A stretch of 9,095 nt of DNA. Origin: Alphaproteobacteria bacterium (lineage in GTDB: Bacteria; Pseudomonadota; Alphaproteobacteria; Sphingomonadales; Sphingomonadaceae). Every line of letters starts with the position of its first letter. Position 1 is the stretch's first letter. This document shows, one piece after another, positions 1-6,200 of the stretch. The stretch is from positions 1-9,095 of the forward strand of contig VBAE01000253.1 of the NCBI GenBank assembly GCA_005882415.1, read 5' to 3'. A model generated the notes under the pieces. It was not told where the DNA came from, searched no databases, and saw only the letters and a list, made by a program, of their open reading frames with translations. Position numbers and translations under genes: made by a program.

Positions 1-744
1 GCCGTGATCGGTCATCGAAGGATGCTCAACGACCTCTTGAGTTTTTCCTATGAAGACGACGGCCAGGTTGCGATCGTCGGCCTGGACCTCGCGTCGGGAT
101 ATGCGAAGCCTCAGATCGTCGACCTGAGCGTGGCGATGACCTTCACCGTGCTCTCGGCCGCCTCCGGAGGCATGTGGCGGCCGGCCTCGGTTCACTTCCG
201 GCACCGGGCCCCTGCGGACCCAAGGGCCTTCCAGCGCTTCTACTCGGTTCCGGTCGAATTCGAGAGCGAGTTCGACGGCCTCGCCTGTTCGTCCGCCGCC
301 ATGAACACGCCCAATCCGCTCGCGGACGATGTGATGGCACGGCACGCCGAGCGCCTGCTGCAAATGGTGCCCCAGGCGGCCGAGAAGGAGCAGACCAGCG
401 ACAAGGCAAGGCGCGCGATCACCCTATTGCTGCCGAGCGGAAGGGCGACGTTGAACGACGTCTCCGCGAATCTCGGTGTTACGCCCCGGGTCCTTCAGCG
501 GCGGCTGGAGAGGGAAGGCTTTTCCTTCGCTTCGCTCCTCAACAAGACGCGCCGCGACATGGCGAAACGCTATCTGAGCCAGTCGGACCGCCCGATCACG
601 TCGATCGCCGACCTCATGGGCTATTCGTCGCTGAGCGCCTTCGGCCGCTGGTTCGTGGCCGATTTCGGGATTCCGCCGCAAAGTTGGCGTTCGGCCCAGT
701 CGCACCTCGCGAAGTCCCAGCCTGTCAGCTATCGGTTGAACTGA
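1..744 (+). CDS. AraC-family transcriptional regulator (5' partial)
   Basis: DNA-binding regulator, cut by the left edge. The frame is open from base 1, so the GTG at 4 is probably internal. The visible 247 codons begin inside the ligand-binding/oligomerisation domain typical of AraC regulators of about 330-345 aa (Arabinose_bd, PF12625 type), so I estimate roughly 90 residues are missing. The segment with WRPASVHFRHRAPADPRAF followed by an FxxPVxF-type motif (counted residues about 58-85) is characteristic of that domain. The C-terminal 100 residues form the two AraC helix-turn-helix units: 'SANLGVTPRVLQRRLEREG' is the first, and 'ITSIADLMGYSSLSAFGRWF' followed by FGIPPQSWR is the second. 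It ends 17 bases before the transporter gene on the same strand, so it probably regulates or is co-transcribed with that transporter. The inducer cannot be inferred. The family call is firm; the target is inference. Confidence 0.88.
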   Translation, partial: AVIGHRRMLNDLLSFSYEDDGQVAIVGLDLASGYAKPQIVDLSVAMTFTVLSAASGGMWRPASVHFRHRAPADPRAFQRFYSVPVEFESEFDGLACSSAAMNTPNPLADDVMARHAERLLQMVPQAAEKEQTSDKARRAITLLLPSGRATLNDVSANLGVTPRVLQRRLEREGFSFASLLNKTRRDMAKRYLSQSDRPITSIADLMGYSSLSAFGRWFVADFGIPPQSWRSAQSHLAKSQPVSYRLN

Positions 745-750
745 AGCCCC

Positions 751-761
751 GGGAGCGAAGG
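751..761 (+). promoter_or_regulatory. Ribosome binding site of the MFS gene
   Basis: GGGAG at 751-755 lies six bases before the ATG at 762, a good Shine-Dalgarno match and spacing. It fixes the transporter start here rather than at the far upstream in-frame ATG at 174, which would overlap the AraC gene. Confidence 0.7.
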
Positions 762-1922
762 ATGGCGAAGAGCAGCGGGAACGCATTCTTCCCGTCGGTC
801 ATGATCTTCCTCGTGGTCACGCTCAACCTGGCGGACCGCCAGATCATCAACATCCTTGCCCAGGATATCAAAGTCGATCTGGGGCTCAGCGACGCGCAGC
901 TCGGGCTTCTGACCGGCTCCGCCTTCGGCGTGATCTACGTGATCGCGGGCATCCCCATCGCCCGGCTGGCGGACCGTGCGGACCGCCCCCGCCTCATCGC
1001 GGCGATGCTCGCAATCTGGAGCCTGTGCACGATCGCCTGCGGCGCCGCCGGCGGATTCATCGCCCTGTTCCTCGCCCGAATGGGCGTCGGGGCCGGAGAG
1101 GGCGGCGCCCAGCCGACCTGCACCTCGTACATCAGGGACCTGCATCCGACGCGGGCGACGTCGGCACTCGCCGTCATGATGGCAGGCCATCCCTTCGGCA
1201 GCTTCCTGGGCTTCATGGTCGGCGGTGCAATTGCCCAGCATTGGGGCTGGCGGTCGGCCTTCGTGCTGGCGGGATTGCCCGGACTGCTGGTCGCCCTGCT
1301 GATCGCCTTCGGAATTCGAGAGCCGCGACCGAGCAGCCCGCAGGCGGGGCAAAGAGGTCTCTGGCGGCGGGACATGAAGCGTCTGCTGCGGAACCCGTCC
1401 TTGCCCCTCCTGATGGTCCTTTGCTCCGCCTCGCTCCTGATCATCTACTCCGGCAGCGCGTGGTTTCCGGCCTACTTCATCCGCGTCCATCGCTTCACCA
1501 CGGGTGAGATCGGAGCCTATGCGGCGGTCGCGGTCGGAGTGGGCGGCGGGGCCGGTACGCTCGCCGGAATATTGTGCGATCGCTTCCGGGAGCGCCTGGT
1601 CTCGGCCGAGATCAAGTTCCTGATCCTGGCCTTCGCGGGCTTGCTGCCCTGCACATTGTGGACGTTGCTGGCGCCGAGCGCCGCGAGCGCATTGGCCGGC
1701 CTGCTTGCGTTCAATCTGTTCGCTTATGCCTGCCTGGCGCCGACGACCCGCCTCATCCAGGACGCGGTCGAACCCCACGAACGCGCCCGCTACGGCCTCG
1801 CTTCGATCCGATATGCCGCGGCGATCGTGATGACCGCGGCGGCTCTCGCGGGCCTCCTCGGAAGCATTGCCCTCAAGCGCCAGGTCGAGAGTGCGGGACG
1901 TTCCACCGGCGGTACCGACTGA
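762..1922 (+). CDS. MFS transporter, spinster-like, apparently lacking TM11
   Basis: Inner-membrane secondary transporter of the major facilitator superfamily, 386 aa. The start is ATG at 762 with a good ribosome binding site. The N-terminal half is regular: TM1 with the 'LNLADRQIINILAQDIK' signature of spinster-like/hexuronate-type carriers, then TM2 and the loop motif A variant GIPIARLADRADRPR, TM3-TM6 with 'LARMGVGAGEGGAQPT', and a charged central loop around residue 185-205. TM7-TM10 follow. After 'RLIQDAVEPHERAR' the sequence goes straight to 'YGLASIRYAAAIVMTAAA', which resembles TM12 of relatives (SLRYAL-type). The expected TM11 stretch of about 35-40 residues (ASAI...NLIGLGLGP...G..SD) is absent. 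The total length is short by about the same amount compared with the usual 420-430 aa. The reading frame is intact. The substrate is unknown. Function is doubtful because an odd helix number would disturb the C-terminal bundle. It follows the AraC regulator by 17 bases. Confidence 0.85.
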   Translation: MAKSSGNAFFPSVMIFLVVTLNLADRQIINILAQDIKVDLGLSDAQLGLLTGSAFGVIYVIAGIPIARLADRADRPRLIAAMLAIWSLCTIACGAAGGFIALFLARMGVGAGEGGAQPTCTSYIRDLHPTRATSALAVMMAGHPFGSFLGFMVGGAIAQHWGWRSAFVLAGLPGLLVALLIAFGIREPRPSSPQAGQRGLWRRDMKRLLRNPSLPLLMVLCSASLLIIYSGSAWFPAYFIRVHRFTTGEIGAYAAVAVGVGGGAGTLAGILCDRFRERLVSAEIKFLILAFAGLLPCTLWTLLAPSAASALAGLLAFNLFAYACLAPTTRLIQDAVEPHERARYGLASIRYAAAIVMTAAALAGLLGSIALKRQVESAGRSTGGTD

Positions 1923-2045
1923 ACATTCAGTGTCGCGATATGTAGAACCGGCTGCTCGGCCAGCGCCGATACCCGATGCGTGAACCCGTGACCCTCGCCT
2001 GGTGCCTCGCCAGCGAAGTCGGGGTTGCTGCGCAAAGGGGGGGAT

Positions 2046-2111
2046 ATGCGCTGGTCATCACCGGATTCGAAATGGATTGCCGCTGAATTTGCCGACGCGA
2101 GTGCGGCATGA
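2046..2111 (+). CDS. Possible 21-codon leader ORF upstream of the response regulator
   Basis: ATG at 2046 is preceded by a purine run (AAAGGGGGGG, 2034-2043). It reads 21 codons (MRWSSPDSKWIAAEFADASAA) and stops with TGA at 2109-2111, which overlaps the ATG of the next gene as ATGA. The downstream gene has no clear Shine-Dalgarno of its own, so translational coupling is plausible. No homology is recognised, and the ORF is short enough to be chance. The rest of the 1923-2107 gap shows no recognisable gene. Confidence 0.25.
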   Translation: MRWSSPDSKWIAAEFADASAA

Positions 2112-2752
2112 GCGGGCCAGTCAAGCGCGTGATGCTCGCCGACCATCACGACATGGTGCGATTGGGGATAAGGACGCTTCTGGACGGCAAGCCGCAATTC
2201 ACCGTCGTGGCAGAAGCGGCGGAGAGCGCCGAAGCCATAGAACTGGCGCAGCAGTGCCGGCCGGACATCGCGATCATGGACTATGCACTGCCCGGATCCA
2301 ACGGGATCGAGGCAGGCAAGGCCATGAAGGCAGTGCTCCCGGCGTTGGAAGTCGTCCTCTTCACGCTCCACTCCCGCGAGTCCGTCCTGATCGAAGCCAT
2401 GCAGGCAGGCATATGCGGATATGTGCTGAAGTCGGACCCCGAACGCAGCCTCCTCGATGCGCTTGCCGCAGCGGCGATCCAGCGCCGCTACATATCCCGC
2501 GAGATTTCCGAGACGGTCATCGCCCGCGTGGCCGCAAATGCGATGGCGCCGGAAGGCGGCCTGACCCGCCGGGAGCGGAGCATCGTCGAGCTGATCGCAG
2601 GCGGAAAGCTGAACAAGCAGATCGCCGACCTGCTGAGCATCAGCATCAAGACGGTCGAAACCCACCGCGCCCGGGCGATGGAGAAGCTGGAGCTCGGCAC
2701 CTCGGCCGATCTGGTCCGGTATGTCGTGCGGAATGGATGGATCGAGCCTTGA
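2108..2752 (+). CDS. NarL/LuxR-family response regulator
   Basis: Cytoplasmic transcription factor of two-component systems, 214 aa, the usual family length. The receiver domain covers about residues 6-125, with phospho-acceptor D58 in 'IAIMDYALPG', T86 and K108 as the conserved switch residues. The acidic pocket is D12 followed by H13, where most relatives have two aspartates (ADDH); this removes the usual Mg-ligand position. The GerE-type helix-turn-helix covers about residues 152-210 ('LTRRERSIVELIAGG', then the recognition helix with KTVETHRARAMEKL). No histidine kinase lies in the window, so it is an orphan here. It ends 65 bases from the convergent kup stop. The start at 2108 has a weak ribosome binding site and overlaps the stop of a small upstream ORF. 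The target genes cannot be inferred. Confidence 0.9.
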   Translation: MSGPVKRVMLADHHDMVRLGIRTLLDGKPQFTVVAEAAESAEAIELAQQCRPDIAIMDYALPGSNGIEAGKAMKAVLPALEVVLFTLHSRESVLIEAMQAGICGYVLKSDPERSLLDALAAAAIQRRYISREISETVIARVAANAMAPEGGLTRRERSIVELIAGGKLNKQIADLLSISIKTVETHRARAMEKLELGTSADLVRYVVRNGWIEP

Positions 2753-2817
2753 TGGGAGCGGATGGCTTCCCGGCCGCCCGTGCGCCGAGGGTCGTCCGCG
2801 GCTACTTCACCGCAACG

Positions 2818-4734
2818 CTAAATTTGCAGCTGGCTCCCCAGCTCAACGACGCGGTTGGTCGGCAGCTTGAAAAACTCCATCGCGCTTTCGGAGCTTTTCA
2901 GCATCCAGGCGAAGAGCTTCTCCCGCCACAGCGTCATTCCCGGCACCTTCTTCGACGCGATCAGCTTCTGGCGGCCGAGGAAGAAGCTCGTGCTCATCAT
3001 GTTGAAGGGCTCCCCGCAGGTCTCGATGCCGGCAAGGTCGCGCGGGATATCGACCTCTTCCATGAAGCCGTAATGAAGGATGAGACGATAGAAGCCCTGG
3101 CCGGCATCTTCGATTTCGACCCGCTTAGCGGGCGCGACGTGAGGCACCTCCTCCACCTTCACGGTGAGGATCAGCACGCGTTCGTGAAGCACCTGATTGT
3201 GCTTGAGATTGTGGAGCATGGCTGCGGGTACGGTCTCCGGCGAGGCCGATAGAAAGACCGAAGTCCCCCGCACGCGGTGTACCGACGTACCCGTCGACTT
3301 GATGAAGACAGGCAGCGGAAGGGCGGATTCCTCAAGCCGCTCGCGCATGATCTGCCGGCCCTTGGCCCAAGTGGTCAGGACGGTGAAGATGACGGCTGCA
3401 ACGAGCAGCGGGAACCATCCGCCGTCGGCAATCTTGGTAATATTGGACGCAAAGAAGATGCTGTCGACCAGCAGGAATAGCCCGATCGTCGCCGTCGCCA
3501 GAAGACGGTTCCAGCACCAAACCTGGAACACCAGAAATGCCAGCATCGAGGTGGTGATCAGCATAGTTCCGGTAACGGCGATCCCATAGGCCGACGCCAA
3601 CCGAGTCGACTCGCGGAAACCGAGAACGAGCAGCACCACCATGATCAGCAGCGTCCAATTGACGAACGGAATGTAAATCTGTCCGGCCGCCTTTTCGCTC
3701 GTGTGGAGGGTGCGGAGGCGCGGAAGAAAACCGAGCTGCACGGCCTGGTGGGTCACCGAGAAGGCACCGGAGATGACCGCCTGGCTCGCGACGATACAGG
3801 CGAGCGTCACGATCCCGACGAGGGGAAGCCGTCCCCATTCGGGCGCCATCAGGTAGAACGGATTGGCAACTGCAGCCGGGTTTTGGAGAAGCAGCGCCCC
3901 TTGCCCGAGGTAATTGAGCATCAGGCACGGATAAACAACGATGACCCAGGACCAGCCGATGGCCTTTCGCCCGAAATGGCCCATGTCGGCATACAGTGCT
4001 TCTGCCCCGGTCACCGCGAGGAACACCGATCCTAGCGCCAGGAAGCCTAGCGTTGGGTTGACGAGGAAAAACGTGATGGCCCAAAGCGGGCTTAGTGCGG
4101 CAATGACCTCGGGGCGCGCGAGGATTTGCGAAATGCCGAGCGCGGCGAGCACCAGCAGATAGGCGAGGATCACCGGTCCAAAGACTTTGCCGACGCTTCC
4201 GGTCCCGCGCCGCTGAATCGCGAAGAGACCAAGGAGGATTGCGATCGTCGCCGGAATGATCAGCGGTTTGAACCCCGGTTCGACGACCGCGAGCCCCTCG
4301 ATGGCGGGAAGCAGCGTCACGGCTGGCGTGATCATGGCATCGCCATAGAAGAGGCACGTCGCCAGCACGCCCATCACCACCAGGCCCTTGGTCCAGCGCC
4401 TGCCTTCCAGATTGCGCGAGATCAGCGACAGGAGCGCGAAGGAGCCACCTTCGCCGCGATTGTCGGCCCGCATGGCAACGAGCACATATTTCATCGTGAC
4501 GATCAGCATCAGCGACCAGAATATGAGGCTCAGCACGCCGAACACGTGCAAGCGGTCGACCGCCATGGGGTGCGGTCCGAGGAAGCTCTCCTTCATCGCG
4601 TAAAGGGGCGACGTGCCGATGTCGCCATAGACCACTCCGATTGCGCCAAGCATCAGCTTGGACATACCTTCGTTCGGCTGATGCGGAACAGGCGCGGAAT
4701 CACCAACGGAGGGCGTACTGTCGAGCGTGGTCAT
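2818..4734 (-). CDS. kup: Kup-family potassium uptake transporter
   Basis: Low-affinity, proton-coupled potassium importer of the KUP/HAK/KT family in the inner membrane, 638 aa from the chosen start (E. coli Kup is 622 aa). The hallmark 'GVVYGDIGTSPLYA' is at about residues 33-46 and the 'RADNRGEGG' loop at about 89-97. About twelve hydrophobic helices follow, then a soluble C-terminal domain of roughly 160 residues with 'HNLKHNQVLHERVLILTV', ending in the typical 'FFKLPTNRVVELG'. The open frame extends to 4893, but those extra 53 codons are polar and unlike the family, so ATG at 4734 is preferred. No Shine-Dalgarno is visible there. ATG at 4665 (residue 24) is an alternative, with GAAGG placed very close. 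An inverted repeat overlaps the 4734 start codon. The gene is divergent from the KdpD/KdpE-like chimera and convergent with the response regulator. Confidence 0.93.
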   Translation of the reverse strand: MTTLDSTPSVGDSAPVPHQPNEGMSKLMLGAIGVVYGDIGTSPLYAMKESFLGPHPMAVDRLHVFGVLSLIFWSLMLIVTMKYVLVAMRADNRGEGGSFALLSLISRNLEGRRWTKGLVVMGVLATCLFYGDAMITPAVTLLPAIEGLAVVEPGFKPLIIPATIAILLGLFAIQRRGTGSVGKVFGPVILAYLLVLAALGISQILARPEVIAALSPLWAITFFLVNPTLGFLALGSVFLAVTGAEALYADMGHFGRKAIGWSWVIVVYPCLMLNYLGQGALLLQNPAAVANPFYLMAPEWGRLPLVGIVTLACIVASQAVISGAFSVTHQAVQLGFLPRLRTLHTSEKAAGQIYIPFVNWTLLIMVVLLVLGFRESTRLASAYGIAVTGTMLITTSMLAFLVFQVWCWNRLLATATIGLFLLVDSIFFASNITKIADGGWFPLLVAAVIFTVLTTWAKGRQIMRERLEESALPLPVFIKSTGTSVHRVRGTSVFLSASPETVPAAMLHNLKHNQVLHERVLILTVKVEEVPHVAPAKRVEIEDAGQGFYRLILHYGFMEEVDIPRDLAGIETCGEPFNMMSTSFFLGRQKLIASKKVPGMTLWREKLFAWMLKSSESAMEFFKLPTNRVVELGSQLQI

Positions 4735-4753
4735 GCGGGCGATGTGGCCCGCA
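4734..4753 (-). promoter_or_regulatory. Perfect inverted repeat at the kup start codon
   Basis: TGCGGGC (4734-4740) and GCCCGCA (4747-4753) are exact reverse complements separated by six bases. In the kup transcript this forms a GC-rich 7-bp hairpin directly before the start, whose last paired base is the A of the ATG, in the place where a ribosome binding site would be expected. It could control translation, or be a DNA operator in the region shared with the divergent regulator. The repeat is seen directly; its role is inferred. Confidence 0.4.
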
Positions 4754-4941
4754 GACGCATAAAGATTCCATGTGGATTCGATTTGCGACGAACCCTGACG
4801 ATGAACCGTCAATCGCTGCCAGGCTCTCGACGTGACGCTTCCGCCGGCGCAGTCTGGACCCATGTCTTGGAAACGGTCTACGCCTTCCGACAATAACCGA
4901 CGAGCCTCGGCAATGCGCCCGTCGTTCTCCTGTACATCCCG

Positions 4942-6138
4942 GTGGTGCTCGCAGCGGCGGTCCTACGGGGCCTGCGACCGGCCCTGCTCGCTGCGGTCGC
5001 CTCGGCTTCAGCCTATAATTTCTACTTCACCGCGCCTTATCACACTCTGCTGATCGACAGCCCCGCGGACGTGGTGACGGTCGTGGTCCTGTTCCTCGTC
5101 GCGCTTGTCACCAGCCACCTCGCTGCCTCAATGCGGCAGCAGGAGCGGCTCGCCAAGACGCATGCGGCCCGGAATGCAACCATTGCAGGATTCGCCCGGC
5201 GTTTGCTGTCCTGCGGGAGCGAAAAGGATATCGCCGAGGTCTCCACCGAAGAACTTTCCCGCCTCTTCAAGTGCAATGCCGTCCTGGTGGTCGGTCGAGA
5301 CGACCCCGAACTCGTCGCCAGCGTTCCGACGGACATGCGGCTCAACCCAGGCGATCGTGCCGCCATGCTGCTCACGTTCGGCACAGGCGCGGCAGCCGGC
5401 CGCGGAATTGGCCAGGCCAATCTCGCCGACTGGCAGTTCCACCCCGTCGTCTCGGATGAAGGCGTAATCGCCGCTTTGGGGCTGGCACGTGACGACGGAG
5501 TGCCGCCCCATCTGGACTTGCAGCTTCCGCTGCTCGGCAGCCTTCTCGACCAGCTCGCCCTTGCCCTCGAGAGGGCGGGGCTCGAGCGTCAGGCGCGGGA
5601 GTTCGCCACGCTTCGGGAGCGAGATCGGATCCGTTTGGCCCTGCTTGCGTCAATCGGTCAGGACGTCAAACCTCGGCTCGCAGCGATCATGGCTGCCGCT
5701 CGCGCCCTGAGGCGCGGCGGCTCCAGCGACAAGGCGCTCGTCTCTTCCGTTGCTGGCGAGGCCGCCAAGCTCAATCTCTATATCGACAACTTGCTCACCC
5801 TCAGCCCGGCTTCCGAGCAGAAACCGGTCATGGCCGGCGCAGTGACGATCGACCTGTTCCGCCGGCTGGTGTTGAAGGATGGAGCGGAGATCCACTTGAC
5901 GCCCAAGGAGTACGTGGTGCTCGCAGAACTGGCGAAGCATCCGGACCGGGTGCTGAGTCACGCCTACCTGCTCCGCACCGCGTGGGGACCTGCACACGAA
6001 GCCCAAATCGACTATCTGCGGGTGGCGGTGCGCGCGCTGCGGCAAAAGCTGGAACGGGACCCCTCACGGCCCGAAATCATCATCAATGAGCCTGCGGTCG
6101 GCTACCGACTCAAGGCTCAGCAATTGATGGCTTCCTAG
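4942..6138 (+). CDS. KdpD-like membrane/GAF protein fused to a KdpE-type winged helix
   Basis: Putative membrane-anchored one-component transcription factor, 398 aa from GTG 4942. Residues 1-62 are the end of a DUF4118 (KdpD membrane) domain, with 'SAYNFYFTAPYHTLLIDSP' and a last helix 'VVTVVVLFLVALVTSHLAA'. Residues 70-215 resemble the KdpD GAF region. Residues 222-285 resemble the HisKA dimerisation segment, but the H-box reads 'LASIGQDVKPRLAAI': Q240 replaces the phospho-acceptor histidine. No N, G1 or G2 ATP-binding motif follows. Residues 300-392 are instead an OmpR/KdpE-type winged helix ('LTPKEYVVLAELAKHP', 'YLRVAVRALRQKLERD', 'INEPAVGYRL'). No receiver domain is present. It is divergent from kup, suggesting potassium-related control. 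The 5' end is uncertain: the same frame stays membrane-like back to about 4909 but meets TAA at 4894-4896, without an ATG and without a good ribosome binding site. ATG 5131 would give a soluble version. Domains are firm; role is inference. Confidence 0.82.
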   Translation: MVLAAAVLRGLRPALLAAVASASAYNFYFTAPYHTLLIDSPADVVTVVVLFLVALVTSHLAASMRQQERLAKTHAARNATIAGFARRLLSCGSEKDIAEVSTEELSRLFKCNAVLVVGRDDPELVASVPTDMRLNPGDRAAMLLTFGTGAAAGRGIGQANLADWQFHPVVSDEGVIAALGLARDDGVPPHLDLQLPLLGSLLDQLALALERAGLERQAREFATLRERDRIRLALLASIGQDVKPRLAAIMAAARALRRGGSSDKALVSSVAGEAAKLNLYIDNLLTLSPASEQKPVMAGAVTIDLFRRLVLKDGAEIHLTPKEYVVLAELAKHPDRVLSHAYLLRTAWGPAHEAQIDYLRVAVRALRQKLERDPSRPEIIINEPAVGYRLKAQQLMAS

Positions 6139-6154
6139 CCGAACGCCTGCCTAT

Positions 6155-6189
6155 CCAAACCGCTCACACCGCGTTGGCAGCGGATTTGG
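6155..6189 (+). terminator. Hairpin between convergent genes, probable terminator
   Basis: CCAAACCGCT (6155-6164) pairs with AGCGG-A-TTTGG (6179-6189), with one bulged A and a 14-base loop. It fills the 62-base gap between the stop of the winged-helix gene (6138) and that of the M1 peptidase (6201, minus). CTTTTA follows about nine bases later on the plus strand; the minus side has no T-run. A bidirectional terminator is plausible, but the T-tract is distant. Confidence 0.42.
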
Positions 6190-6200
6190 GCCTGCGCCTT

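Noticed and set aside
729..1778. A 349-codon minus-strand frame opposite the MFS gene
   Set aside because: Highly charged, Gln/Arg-rich low-complexity translation without domains, antisense to a clear transporter.
2758..2777. Hairpin GCGG..GG/CC..CCGC between the convergent response regulator and kup genes
   Set aside because: The stem is interrupted by a mismatch loop and no T-run follows on either strand, so a terminator is not supported.
2002..3252. A 416-codon plus-strand frame across the response regulator and the kup 3' end
   Set aside because: It overlaps two well-supported genes in other frames and shows no domain; it is a composition artefact.
4735..4893. Extension of kup by 53 codons to an upstream ATG at 4893
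   Set aside because: The added residues are polar, unlike Kup N-termini, and would use up most of the divergent promoter region.
4942..6138. Annotation of this gene as an ordinary KdpD sensor histidine kinase
   Set aside because: The H-box histidine is glutamine and no ATPase domain is present; the C-terminus is a DNA-binding winged helix.
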